From the NCBI RefSeq assembly GCF_944387725.1, contig NZ_CALXGA010000008.1, positions 1 through 48,032 of the forward strand: a stretch of DNA of 48,032 nucleotides, written 5' to 3'. The translations under genes and the position numbers were made by a program. The notes under the pieces are model-generated. The model worked only from the letters and a program-made list of their open reading frames with translations. It searched no databases and was not told where the DNA came from. Source of the DNA: an uncultured Intestinimonas sp. (GTDB lineage Bacteria > Bacillota > Clostridia > Oscillospirales > Oscillospiraceae). Shown here piece by piece: positions 8,593-15,609 of the stretch; position 1 is the first letter of the stretch, and every line of letters starts with the position of its first letter.

Positions 8593-8624
8593 TTGGTTAC
8601 AACTTCTCCTGGGAGGACCTTACC

Positions 8625-9437
8625 ATGCGACGATTTCCCCTGCGACGATTTTTTGCCGGCCTGGGCCTGGCCCTTGCGCTCACCGTCACCACCGCCCTGG
8701 GGGCGGGGCCCCTTTCCATCGACGGCCAGGAGGTAGACGCCGCCGCCACCGTGCGGAACAACACCACCTACGTCTCCCTGCGGACGGTGGTGGAGACTCT
8801 GCGGCCCGACGCGGCGGTCTTCTGGTCCAGCGGCCAGGCGGCGGCGGAGGGCGGCGATTTTTCCCTCACCGCCCGCCCCGGGGCCCTCTATCTGGAGGTA
8901 AACGGCCGGGCCCTCTACATCCCCCAGGGGGTGCTGCTGGAGAACGGCCGCACCCTGGCGCCGGTCCGGGTGCTGGCCGACGCCCTGGGGGCCAGTGTGG
9001 ACTGGGACAGCGCCACCGGCGCGGTCACCGTCACCTCCGGAGACGCGGCCCCCACCGCCGCCGATGTCTACGACGCCGACGACGTCTACTGGCTCTCCCG
9101 GATCATCTCCGCCGAAAGCCGGGGGGAGCCCCTCCTGGGCAAGATCGCCGTGGGCAACGTGATCCTCAACCGGGTGGCGCACGCTGACTTCCCCGACACC
9201 ATCTACGGGGTCATCTTTGACGCGCGCTGGGGCGGACAGTTCGAGCCGGTCCGCAACGGGACCATCCACCAGGCCCCCACCGCCGAGAGCGTCATCGCCG
9301 CGAAGCTGGTGCTGGAGGGGGCCCAGACGGCTGGGGACAGCCTCTACTTCCTGGCCCCCGCCCTCACCGCAAACCACTGGACGATGGAGAACCGGGACTA
9401 TGTGACGACCATCGGCGTCCACCAGTTCTACCGCTGA
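8625..9437 (+). CDS. Copper-amine-oxidase-N-type domain plus SleB/CwlJ-type cell wall hydrolase
   Basis: A 270-residue secreted protein. A signal peptide (RRFPLRRFFAGLGLALAL, cleavage near ALGAG, about residue 26) is followed by a stalk-like copper-amine-oxidase N-terminal domain (SIDGQEVD near 31, the repeat NGRTLAPVRVLADALGASV near 108) and a Hydrolase_2 (SleB/CwlJ) domain from about residue 160: WLSRIISAESRGEPLLGKIAVGNVILNRV, with the E of SAESRGE the expected catalytic residue. Such proteins cut spore cortex peptidoglycan at germination or remodel the wall. GGGAGGA precedes the ATG, and a strong terminator follows, so it is monocistronic. The copper-amine-oxidase name reflects fold only; no oxidase activity is implied. 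Confidence 0.88.
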   Translation: MRRFPLRRFFAGLGLALALTVTTALGAGPLSIDGQEVDAAATVRNNTTYVSLRTVVETLRPDAAVFWSSGQAAAEGGDFSLTARPGALYLEVNGRALYIPQGVLLENGRTLAPVRVLADALGASVDWDSATGAVTVTSGDAAPTAADVYDADDVYWLSRIISAESRGEPLLGKIAVGNVILNRVAHADFPDTIYGVIFDARWGGQFEPVRNGTIHQAPTAESVIAAKLVLEGAQTAGDSLYFLAPALTANHWTMENRDYVTTIGVHQFYR

Positions 9438-9447
9438 GCATACCGCA

Positions 9448-9485
9448 AAAAACCGTTCCCCCGCCGCGGCGGAGGAACGGTTTTT
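9448..9485. terminator. Intrinsic terminator, bidirectional
   Basis: AAAAACCGTTCC and GGAACGGTTTTT arms with an inner CCGCC/GGCGG stem. A-run on one side and T-run on the other, so it can stop the hydrolase transcript and the convergent GtrA operon. Confidence 0.88.
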
Positions 9486-9510
9486 CTGTCCGGCGCGGGA
9501 TGGCCTCCGG

Positions 9511-9912
9511 TCACCCCTTTCGAAAGGCAAAAAACCGCTGGCCGAAGTAGTTGAGCACCGTATAGAGCCCCATGCCCACCAGCTTGGACAGCCGCTCCCA
9601 CCACAGGGGGGGCAGGGGGCTCCAGGGCGCCAGGAGGCCCATGAGCCCCCGGGCCAGGCCGTAGCCCAGAGCGTAGCACACCGCCACATTGACGGCGAAC
9701 TTTACCGCCGACCGCCCCAGGGTCTCCTGGCTATGGAAGGTAAAGCGCCGGTTCAGAAAGAAGCTCAGCACCGCCCCGGCCAGGTAGGCGATGGCGGTGG
9801 AGGGCCAGTAGCCCAGCCCCTCCAGGGCGAACATCAGCACCGTGGAGAGGAGGGTGTTCCCCACCCCCACCAGCAGGAACTTGAGCATACTCACATCAAA
9901 GAGCTGTCTCAT
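9511..9912 (-). CDS. GtrA-family membrane protein
   Basis: A 133-residue protein with four hydrophobic segments (FLLVGVGNTLLSTVLMFAL; TAIAYLAGAVLSFFLNRRFTF; a middle pair around VNVAVCYALGYGL; and LSKLVGMGLYTVLNYFGQRFFAF), the GtrA/DPMS-like pattern. The motif NRRFTF and the closing NYFGQRFFAF are typical. GtrA proteins are thought to move or position polyprenyl-phosphate-linked sugars. It overlaps the 3' end of the glycosyltransferase gene by 17 bases; GGAGG sits 4 bases before the ATG at 9912. An alternative ATG lies at 9888. With its partner it probably modifies a cell-surface glycan. Confidence 0.9.
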   Translation of the reverse strand: MRQLFDVSMLKFLLVGVGNTLLSTVLMFALEGLGYWPSTAIAYLAGAVLSFFLNRRFTFHSQETLGRSAVKFAVNVAVCYALGYGLARGLMGLLAPWSPLPPLWWERLSKLVGMGLYTVLNYFGQRFFAFRKG

Positions 9913-10861
9913 CGCGCGCCTCCAGCACCTCCCGGATCAGGAACCGGGGCCGGGCCTTGGTTTCCAGGTAGATTTTTCCGATATACTCCCCGATGACCCC
10001 CAGGGACAGGAGGATGAGCCCCCCGATGGCCCACACCGAGCAGATGACGCTGGCCCAGCCGATGACGGTGACCCCGTGGGCCCAGCGGACGATGGAATAA
10101 ATCAGCATCAGCAGGCTCACCAGGAAGACCAGAAAGCCCAGGAGGGTGATATAGCGGATGGGCTTGGTGGAGAGGCTGGTGATGCCCTCCAGGGCGAAGG
10201 AGAGCATCTTCTTCAGGGGGTACTTGCTCTCCCCGGCGAAGCGCTCCCCCCGCTCGTAGGCCACATAGCCCACATTGTAGCCGATGAGGGGCACGATGCC
10301 CCGGAGGAAGAGGTTGACCTCCCGGAACTGGGCCAGGCCCTCCAGGACCCGGCGGGACATCAGGCGGTAGTCGGCGTGGTTGAACACCGTCTCGGCCCCC
10401 AGGAAGTTCACGATCCGGTAGAAGCCCTCGGCGGTGGTGCGCTTGAAAAAGCTGTCTCTGGCCCGGGAGGAGCGGACCCCGTAGACGATGTCGCAGCCCT
10501 CGTGGAACTTGTCCACCATGGCGTCCACAGCGTTGATGTCGTCCTGGAGGTCGGCGTCCATGGAGATGACCATGTCTGCCCGGTCCTTGGCGGTCATGAG
10601 CCCGGCCAGAAGGGCGTTTTGGTGGCCCCGGTTGCGGCTTAAATCCACCCCGGAGAAGAGGGGGCAGTCCTGATGGAGGCCCTGGATGATGGACCAGGTG
10701 CCGTCCCGGGAGCCGTCGTTGACCAGGAGGACCCGGCTTTTGGGGGAAATCTTCCCCTCACCCATGAGCTGTTCCAGCTTTTCCCGCAGCCGCCGGGCCG
10801 TCTCCGGCAGGACCGCCTCCTCGTTGTAGCAGGGGACAACTATATATAAGGTGTCACTCAT
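9896..10861 (-). CDS. Family 2 glycosyltransferase, GtrB/DPM1-like
   Basis: A 321-residue enzyme that should transfer a sugar from a nucleotide donor to polyprenyl phosphate. GT-A domain: YIVVPCYNEEAVL at the N-terminus, VNDGSRDGTW, and the metal-binding SMDADLQDD (DxD). QNALLAG is the usual acceptor-side motif. The C-terminus has two membrane segments (ITLLGFLVFLVSLLMLIYSI and a second ending GEYIGKIYLETKARP), typical of GtrB/undecaprenyl-phosphate glucosyltransferases. I start at the ATG at 10861; it overlaps the XRE stop (ATGAGTGA), so the gene is translationally coupled to the regulator. Confidence 0.93.
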   Translation of the reverse strand: MSDTLYIVVPCYNEEAVLPETARRLREKLEQLMGEGKISPKSRVLLVNDGSRDGTWSIIQGLHQDCPLFSGVDLSRNRGHQNALLAGLMTAKDRADMVISMDADLQDDINAVDAMVDKFHEGCDIVYGVRSSRARDSFFKRTTAEGFYRIVNFLGAETVFNHADYRLMSRRVLEGLAQFREVNLFLRGIVPLIGYNVGYVAYERGERFAGESKYPLKKMLSFALEGITSLSTKPIRYITLLGFLVFLVSLLMLIYSIVRWAHGVTVIGWASVICSVWAIGGLILLSLGVIGEYIGKIYLETKARPRFLIREVLEARDETAL

Positions 10862-11054
10862 CTTGTGCGTTCTCTCCAAACATTGAAATTTCCAGGATAT
10901 CACAAATTTTCATCAGAAGTGGCAGGGTGGGATTCCGGCGCCCTGTCTCTATTTGATTCATGTAGGGCTGGGAGATACCTAGTAATTTCGCCAAATGATT
11001 CTGGCTTATACCCTTTTCTTCTCTTTTTTTGCGAATCAATTCACGATAATCCAT
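10854..11054 (-). CDS. XRE-family regulator of the GT2-GtrA operon
   Basis: A 66-residue Cro/C1-type HTH protein: YRELIRKKREEKGISQNHLAKLLGISQPYMNQIETGRRNP, split here by eye into helices 1-4, then LLMKICDILEISMF. I start at the ATG at 11054 because AAGGGGAT lies upstream; the further upstream in-frame ATG falls in the promoter. It is the first gene of an XRE-GT2-GtrA operon, and three copies of a 16-bp motif lie in its promoter (see 11080-11160), so self-regulation is likely (inference). Confidence 0.9.
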   Translation of the reverse strand: MDYRELIRKKREEKGISQNHLAKLLGISQPYMNQIETGRRNPTLPLLMKICDILEISMFGENAQDE

Positions 11055-11079
11055 AAAATATCCCCTTTCCTGCTCATTA

Positions 11080-11160
11080 TATAGCACTTTGCAATATGTG
11101 TAAATTATAGCATATTGCAATGATTTAGCTTGAACTATCGTTATCGCAATATGCTATAAT
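11080..11160. promoter_or_regulatory. Three-copy operator with divergent promoters
   Basis: The motif TATAGCAYWTTGCRAT occurs at 11080-11095 and 11106-11121 on the plus strand and inverted at 11143-11158; copies two and three form a 16-bp perfect inverted repeat extending to AATTATAGCATATTGC. Leftward, TTTACA-N17-TATAAT drives the XRE gene, with copy one inside its spacer. Rightward, TATAAT lies at 11155-11160 within copy three, with a weak TTGAAC 19 bases before it. This looks like an autoregulated operator. Binding by the XRE protein is inference. Confidence 0.75.
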
Positions 11161-11343
11161 TTCTGCGATGATTTGTATGGATAAAATTAAGGGATAAGGC
11201 TTGGCGGACTCACGCCAGACTGCCCAGCCCAGCACAAAGCCGAGCCAACCCGCAAAGCCCGCGCCGTGTACTCTGCCAGGCGAGAAGCACTTTCAGGCGG
11301 CGGACGGATAGAACCACAGACCCATTCCTACGCCACAAACTGA

Positions 11344-11626
11344 GGCCGTAACGGCCGGAAGGGGTCCCCATACTCATACGAAAGCCGTCAGCCGCCGTAT
11401 ACGTCCACAAACGGCCCCGAAGACCCACCCCCTCTTGTGGGGAGAGGAAGAACAAATGGAGTGGAGCGGATGTCCCCCGCAGGGGGACGGAGCGAAGCGA
11501 AATTTGTTCTGACGAGGAGTCAAGAACCATTTCTTTTTCCGCAGAAAAAGAAATGGTTCTTGACCCTGCGGCGGGAGCCGCAAACCCCTTCCGGCGGGAC
11601 GCCGGATCCCCAAGGGCAGGCCCTTG
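11344..11626 (+). other. Non-coding region with an array of perfect hairpins
   Basis: No credible protein is encoded between 11160 and 11820. Instead there is a series of perfect inverted repeats: GGCCG/CGGCC (11344-11356); AGAACAAAT/ATTTGTTCT (11449-11457 with 11502-11510) enclosing GTCCCCC/GGGGGAC (11472-11488); a 21-bp stem with a 4-base loop (11519-11539 with 11544-11564); TGCGGC/GCCGCA (11567-11582); TCCGGCG/CGCCGGA (11590-11606); CAAGGGC/GCCCTTG (11611-11626). It lies downstream of a rightward TATAAT at 11155-11160. It could be a structured RNA, or the end or scar of a mobile element. I cannot assign it to a known RNA family. Confidence 0.5.
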
Positions 11627-11692
11627 CCCTTGACCGCCTAACTGCGATAGATTTGTGCATCTTGTCCGTTTATGAGACAGGTGTGAACCGCC

Positions 11693-11732
11693 GGTAAGTT
11701 ACAACTGTACAAGGTAAGTTACAACTGTACAA
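11693..11732. repeat. 20-bp tandem direct repeat, two copies
   Basis: GGTAAGTTACAACTGTACAA at 11693-11712 is repeated exactly at 11713-11732. It lies 25 bases upstream of the promoter of the DUF6809-like gene, at the boundary of the hairpin region. The half AACTGTACAA suggests an operator, or the pair could be an insertion or excision scar. Confidence 0.8.
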
Positions 11733-11757
11733 TTTGACAGATAGCGGAAAGCTATCA

Positions 11758-11786
11758 TTGACAGCATCCACTTTCCCGATTATCTT
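11758..11786 (+). promoter_or_regulatory. Sigma-A promoter of the second DUF6809-like gene
   Basis: TTGACA (11758-11763), a 17-base spacer and TATCTT (11781-11786), 34 bases before the ATG at 11821. A second TTGACA at 11734-11739 has no good -10 partner. Confidence 0.75.
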
Positions 11787-11820
11787 GATTGTATCACATA
11801 TTTGTAAAGAGGTGACCCCG

Positions 11821-12093
11821 ATGGATAAAATTATGGATACCCTCTGGGAGGCGGTCCGCTGTTCCCGCCGCCAGGTTCTCTCCCAGGACCAGGACTACGC
11901 CCAGAAGCAGGAGACCTGGGACCGGCGGTGGAGGCACTTTCTGGACACCCAGCCCCGGGAGGCCTGCGCCGGGGCCCTGGGCGTCATCGACGCAGTGAAT
12001 CTGATCCGGTTCCGGGAGATGGAGGACGCCTTCTTCTTCGGCCTCCGGCTGGGGGCGGCCTTTGGGCGGCTGGAGCGCACGGAGAAGGATTAA
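11821..12093 (+). CDS. DUF6809-like small protein
   Basis: A 90-residue protein rich in charged residues: MDKIMDTLWEAV at the start, a predicted helical middle (QETWDRRWRHFLDTQ), and a C-terminal FFFGLRLGAAFGRLER. Length and the terminal F-x-GLRLG pattern fit DUF6809, a family of small Firmicute proteins without known function. AAGAGGTGAC precedes the ATG; an upstream in-frame ATG at 11734 lies in the promoter and is rejected. It resembles the 59-residue protein at 3769, and like it lies divergent to a single-domain XRE gene. A terminator follows. Confidence 0.78.
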   Translation: MDKIMDTLWEAVRCSRRQVLSQDQDYAQKQETWDRRWRHFLDTQPREACAGALGVIDAVNLIRFREMEDAFFFGLRLGAAFGRLERTEKD

Positions 12094-12097
12094 AAAA

Positions 12098-12122
12098 GCC
12101 GGGCGGAGGATGTCCGCCCGGC
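12098..12122. terminator. Terminator of the spoIIA operon (and of the gene at 11821)
   Basis: Stem GCCGGGCGGA/TCCGCCCGGC with a 5-base loop. Read on the minus strand it is followed by TTTTTTA, making a textbook intrinsic terminator for sigF; on the plus strand only CTTGTG follows. Confidence 0.88.
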
Positions 12123-12139
12123 CTTGTGTCCCTGTTGGG

Positions 12140-12853
12140 TCAGTCTCCCAGCCGCTCCCGCAGGTGCTCCACAGCCTTCCGCTCGATGCGGGAGACCTGC
12201 ACCTGGCTGACCCCCAGCACCCTGGCGGCCCGGTCCTGGGTCAGGTTCTTGTAGTACCGCAGGAGGATGACCTGCCGCTCCCGCTCCGGCAGGGAGTCGA
12301 TGGCCCCCCGGAGGGCCAGGCGCTCCACCACCCCCTCCTCCATGCCCTCGGTGCCCAGCATACTCTCCAGGGTAAAGCCCTCCTCCCCCGCCTCCATCTG
12401 GAGGGAGGCCACCGGCAGGCTGGCCTCCTCGGCGGCGGCGATCTCCTCGCTCTCCAGCCCGGTCTCCTGGGAGAGCTCCGACAGGGTGGGCTCCCGGCCC
12501 AGGGTGTGGCTCAGCCGGTCCCGGGCCTGGCGGATGGTCAGGGCCCGCTCCTTGACGCTCCGGCTCACCTTCACCGCCCCGTCGTCCCGGAGAAACCGCC
12601 GGATTTCCCCGGCGATCTTGGGCACGGCGTAGGTGGAGAACTGACAGCCAAAGGCGGGGTCGAAGCCCCGCACCGCCTTGAGAAACCCCAGACAGCCCAG
12701 CTGGTAGAGGTCCTCCGGGTCGGTCCCCCGGCCGTAGTACCGCCGCACCACGCTCCAGATGAGGCCGGCGTTGTCCTCCATCAGCTTCTCGCAGGCGTCG
12801 TTGTCCCCGCCCCGGGCGGCCTCCAGCAGGGAGGCGGTCTCCAGGGCGCTCAT
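12140..12853 (-). CDS. sigF: Sporulation sigma factor F
   Basis: The first forespore-specific sigma factor. The 237 residues show region 2 (DLYQLGCLGFLKAVRGFDP, then FSTYAVPKIAGEIRRFLRDDG, the -10 recognition part), region 3 (EPTLSELSQETGLESEEIAAA) and region 4 (LPERERQVILLRYYKNLTQDRAARVLGVSQVQVSRIE, the -35 recognition helix). Assignment as SigF rather than SigG or SigB rests on the operon: it directly follows spoIIAB with an ATGA overlap. The activity would be held by SpoIIAB until SpoIIAA releases it. A candidate target promoter for this factor lies upstream of spoIIR at 30347. Confidence 0.96.
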   Translation of the reverse strand: MSALETASLLEAARGGDNDACEKLMEDNAGLIWSVVRRYYGRGTDPEDLYQLGCLGFLKAVRGFDPAFGCQFSTYAVPKIAGEIRRFLRDDGAVKVSRSVKERALTIRQARDRLSHTLGREPTLSELSQETGLESEEIAAAEEASLPVASLQMEAGEEGFTLESMLGTEGMEEGVVERLALRGAIDSLPERERQVILLRYYKNLTQDRAARVLGVSQVQVSRIERKAVEHLRERLGD

Positions 12854-13290
12854 TTTCCCGCCGCCCGGAGGGAGACGCGGCGGCGCATGGTGACCACGGT
12901 GCCCTTGCCGGGCTTGGAGCGCACCTTTAAGCTGTCCATAAAGCTCTCCATGATAGTAAACCCCATTCCGGCCCGTTCCCCGCCGCCGGTGGTGAAGAGG
13001 GGGGTCCGGGCCTGCTGGATGTCCGCGATGCCCACCCCCCAGTCCTGGACCGCCACCTCCAGGGTGTGGTCCTCGAAGAGCCGCAGCCGCAGCCGCACCT
13101 TGCCCAGCCGGTCTGGATACCCGTGGACCACGGCATTGGTGACGGCCTCGCTGACGGCGGTTTTGATGTCGTTGACCTCCTCCAGGGTGGGGTCCAGCTG
13201 GGCGGCGAAGCAGGCCGCCGCCGTCCGGGCAAAGCCCTCGTTGGCGGAGCGGCTGAGAAATTCGATGGTGGCGGTGTTGATCGGTTTCAT
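12850..13290 (-). CDS. spoIIAB: Anti-sigma F factor / serine kinase SpoIIAB
   Basis: Binds and inhibits SigF and phosphorylates SpoIIAA. A 146-residue GHKL ATPase: the N-box EAVTNAVVHGYP (about 46-57), the G1 box VQDWGVGIADI (about 80-90) and the G2 part GGGERAGMGFTIMESFMD. The length matches the family. The start at 13290 has AGGAGG 10 bases upstream; the longer in-frame reading from 13344 would overlap spoIIAA. Its stop overlaps the sigF ATG by 4 bases. Confidence 0.96.
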   Translation of the reverse strand: MKPINTATIEFLSRSANEGFARTAAACFAAQLDPTLEEVNDIKTAVSEAVTNAVVHGYPDRLGKVRLRLRLFEDHTLEVAVQDWGVGIADIQQARTPLFTTGGGERAGMGFTIMESFMDSLKVRSKPGKGTVVTMRRRVSLRAAGK

Positions 13291-13340
13291 CCTATGTATT
13301 CCTCCTGTCCCGGACGGCCCAAGGCCGCCCCTGGTGCGTT

Positions 13341-13646
13341 TCACTCAAACTTCATCAGCCGCTCCAGCCCGGCGGCCTGGAGGACCTTCCCCGCCTGCTC
13401 CGGCACGCTCCGCACCGTCACGGCGCCCCCCAGCTCGGCGGCGCGCTTGTAGGCCCGCAGCAGCACCGCGATGCCCGAGCTGTCCATGAAGGTGACGCCC
13501 CCCAGGTCCAGAATCACCCGCCTGGGCAGACGCATGTCGATCTCCCGGTCGATGCCGTCCATCAGCCCCCGGGCCCGGTGGTGGTCCACCTCTCCGCTCA
13601 GGGCGATGCGGAGCTCCCGGTCCTCTCCTGTGCATGTCAGACCCAC
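13341..13646 (-). CDS. spoIIAA: Anti-anti-sigma F factor SpoIIAA
   Basis: STAS-domain protein that, when unphosphorylated, frees SigF from SpoIIAB. Seen: the N-terminal SGEVDHHRA strand and helix, VILDLGGVTFMDSSGIAVLLRAYK with the phosphorylatable serine in DSSG, and the end GLERLMKFE. I take the GTG at 13646 as the start: GGAGGG lies 7 bases upstream and the family N-terminus fits (101 residues). An ATG twelve codons further upstream lies inside a palindrome at 13672-13706 and has no binding site. Confidence 0.94.
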   Translation of the reverse strand: MGLTCTGEDRELRIALSGEVDHHRARGLMDGIDREIDMRLPRRVILDLGGVTFMDSSGIAVLLRAYKRAAELGGAVTVRSVPEQAGKVLQAAGLERLMKFE

Positions 13647-13671
13647 AGCCTGTCCCTCCGTCGGAATCAAA

Positions 13672-13709
13672 AATCGAGACATACCAGATTATGGTATGTC
13701 TCGATTATA
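13672..13709 (-). promoter_or_regulatory. spoIIA promoter region with a 15-bp perfect palindrome
   Basis: AATCGAGACATACCA (13672-13686) and TGGTATGTCTCGATT (13692-13706) are perfect inverted repeats around a 5-base centre. The minus-strand TATAAT at 13704-13709 overlaps the outer arm, so the palindrome spans the expected transcription start. In Bacillus subtilis this operon uses sigma H; I see no clear sigma-H consensus here. The palindrome could be an operator or a 5' leader hairpin. Confidence 0.7.
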
Positions 13710-13854
13710 CTCCGGGGACCCCGGCGCCTCCTGTCGAAGGCTGGCCTTTCCGGAAAATTCTTCTTCCGGCCGGGAACCAAAAATCCGTCCTTGCGGCCGC
13801 CCGGCGGGGGCATTATAATGGAGAGGTATCTGAATTTGAATGGAGGCCCCGCCC

Positions 13855-15333
13855 ATGTTGAACGGACGATCCAGCGGCATTCTGCTCCCGGTCTTCTCTC
13901 TCCCCGGCCCCTGGGGCATCGGGACCCTGGGGGAGGGGGCCCGGCGCTTTGTGGACTTTCTGGCCCAGGCCCGCCAGCACACCTGGCAGATCCTCCCCCT
14001 GGTCCCCCCGGGCAGCGGGGACTCCCCCTATATGTCCCCCTCGGCCTTCGCCGGGAACCCCTGGCTCCTGGACCTGGAGGATTTGGCCCGGCGGGGGCTC
14101 CTGACGGCGGAGGAGCTCAACGCCGCCCAGTACCCCAACCCCGACCGGGTGGACTACGCCTGGCTCCGGGAGACCCGCCCCGCCCTCCTGCGCGGGGCCT
14201 GGCGCCGGGACCAGGAGACCGCCGCCCGGGCAGACTTTCTGGCCCAAGAGGCCGATTGGCTCCCGGACTACGCCCTCTTCCGGGCCATTCACGACCGGGT
14301 GGACCTCCCCCTGGACCAGTGGCCGGAGGACCTGCGCCGCCGGGACCCCGCCGCCCTGGACCGGGCCCGGCAGGAGCTGGCGGAGGAGGTGGACTTCCAG
14401 GTCTTCCTCCAGTACCACTTCTTCCGCCAGTGGGAGGGCCTGAAGGCCTACGCCAACCAGAAGGGCGTGGCCGTCATGGGGGACCTGCCCATCTACGTCT
14501 CGGCCGACAGCGCCGAGGTCTGGGCCCAGCCCCAGCTCTTCCAGCTGGACCAGGACCTGGTCCCCGCCGCCGTGGCCGGGGTGCCCCCCGACGCCTTCTC
14601 CGACGTGGGGCAGCACTGGGGCAACCCCCTCTACGACTGGGCCGGCCACCGTCAGGCCCTCTTCGGGTGGTGGGTCCGGCGGATGAAGCACGCCGCCCGG
14701 CTCTACGACCGCCTGCGCATCGACCACTTCCGGGGGCTCCACACCTACTGGTCCATCCCCACCGGGGCCAAGGCCGCCCTGGAGGGCCATTGGGAGGAGG
14801 GCCCCGGCCAGCCCCTGCTGGACCTGCTCGCCCGGGAGGTGCCGGAGCTGGAGCTCATCGCCGAGGACCTGGGGGACCTGGACGAGGCCGCCCGGCAGTT
14901 CATCGCCCGCTCAGGCATCCCCGGCATGAAGATTCTGGTCTACGCCTTTGACCCCGTGGGGGAGAGCGCCTACCTGCCCCACAACTGCCCACCCCAGTCG
15001 GTGGTCTACACCGGCACCCACGACACCCCCACCTTCGTCCAGTGGCTCTTTGAGGAGGCCGGCCCCAGCGAGCGGGACTACGCCTCGGACTACCTCCGCC
15101 TCCGCTCCGATGAGGGCTTCGGCTGGGGGGCGGTCTGCGGGGCCTGGGGGGCCCCCAGCGCCCTGGCCGTCGCCCCCCTCCAGGACGTGCTGGGCCTGGG
15201 GAAGGACGCCCGGGTGAACTTCCCCGGCACCACCGGGCCGGAAAACTGGTCCTGGCGGGTCCGGGAGGACGCCCTGAACCCCGGCGTGGCCCAGCGCCTG
15301 GGGAAGATCACCCGGACCTACCGCCGGGGATAA
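13855..15333 (+). CDS. malQ: 4-alpha-glucanotransferase (amylomaltase, GH77)
   Basis: Transfers alpha-1,4-glucan segments between maltodextrins in the cytoplasm. A 492-residue GH77 protein: GILLPVFSLPGPWGIGTLGE at the start, QILPLVPPGSGDSPYMSPSAFAGNP, the DLPIYVSADSAEVW segment, the catalytic nucleophile region RIDHFRGL (Asp), IAEDLG (Glu acid/base) and TGTHDTPTF (third Asp). I start at the ATG at 13855 with GGAGG 8 bases upstream; the ATG at 13840 overlaps that site. A TATAAT lies at 13814-13819 without an obvious -35. No other glycogen or maltodextrin genes are adjacent. Confidence 0.95.
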   Translation: MLNGRSSGILLPVFSLPGPWGIGTLGEGARRFVDFLAQARQHTWQILPLVPPGSGDSPYMSPSAFAGNPWLLDLEDLARRGLLTAEELNAAQYPNPDRVDYAWLRETRPALLRGAWRRDQETAARADFLAQEADWLPDYALFRAIHDRVDLPLDQWPEDLRRRDPAALDRARQELAEEVDFQVFLQYHFFRQWEGLKAYANQKGVAVMGDLPIYVSADSAEVWAQPQLFQLDQDLVPAAVAGVPPDAFSDVGQHWGNPLYDWAGHRQALFGWWVRRMKHAARLYDRLRIDHFRGLHTYWSIPTGAKAALEGHWEEGPGQPLLDLLAREVPELELIAEDLGDLDEAARQFIARSGIPGMKILVYAFDPVGESAYLPHNCPPQSVVYTGTHDTPTFVQWLFEEAGPSERDYASDYLRLRSDEGFGWGAVCGAWGAPSALAVAPLQDVLGLGKDARVNFPGTTGPENWSWRVREDALNPGVAQRLGKITRTYRRG

Positions 15334-15337
15334 CCAG

Positions 15338-15374
15338 CGGCCCGCCGGGGAGCGTCTGCAACCCCGGCGGGCCG
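15338..15374 (+). terminator. Hairpin after malQ
   Basis: CGGCCCGCCGGGG (15338-15350) pairs with CCCCGGCGGGCCG (15362-15374), a 13-bp stem with an 11-base loop, 4 bases after the malQ stop. There is no T-run, so termination may be incomplete. Confidence 0.65.
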
Positions 15375-15393
15375 TAATCCGATGGTTCCCTTA

Positions 15394-15555
15394 GGGCTTG
15401 TTTGAAACATGTCAACATGCCCAATCAGCAGGGCTTTTGCCCCCTGGACGGCGCAATTTTTCCTTGCAATCCGCCAGGATTCCTGCGAAAAAATTGCTTG
15501 CCAGCGGCCCAAAATCCCTCGCTGCTGGACACGTTGCTATTTTTCAAACAAGCCC
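15394..15555 (+). repeat. 162-bp TA-flanked inverted-repeat element, copy C
   Basis: A full 162-bp copy in the same orientation as copy B, flanked by TA at 15392-15393 and 15556-15557. It differs from copy B at scattered positions (for example ATCAGCAGGG for ACCGGCGGGG) but has the same ends and length. It lies between malQ and the CoA-dehydratase-activase operon. Confidence 0.88.
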
Positions 15556-15569
15556 TAGGCATTTTCCGT

Positions 15570-15609
15570 CAAAATACCATTGCAATCCCGTAGGATTTAT
15601 GGTATTTTG
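15570..15609 (+). other. Perfect hairpin upstream of the activase operon
   Basis: CAAAATACCAT (15570-15580) and ATGGTATTTTG (15599-15609) form an 11-bp stem; the loop can pair internally (AATCC/GGATT). It lies next to copy C and about 100 bases before the start at 15708, in an AT-rich stretch that probably holds the promoter. It may be an operator or part of a leader. Confidence 0.55.

Noticed and set aside
11210..11697. Overlapping frames of 79-106 codons on both strands in the hairpin region
   Set aside because: No homology, no start signals, and the base pattern is explained by inverted repeats.
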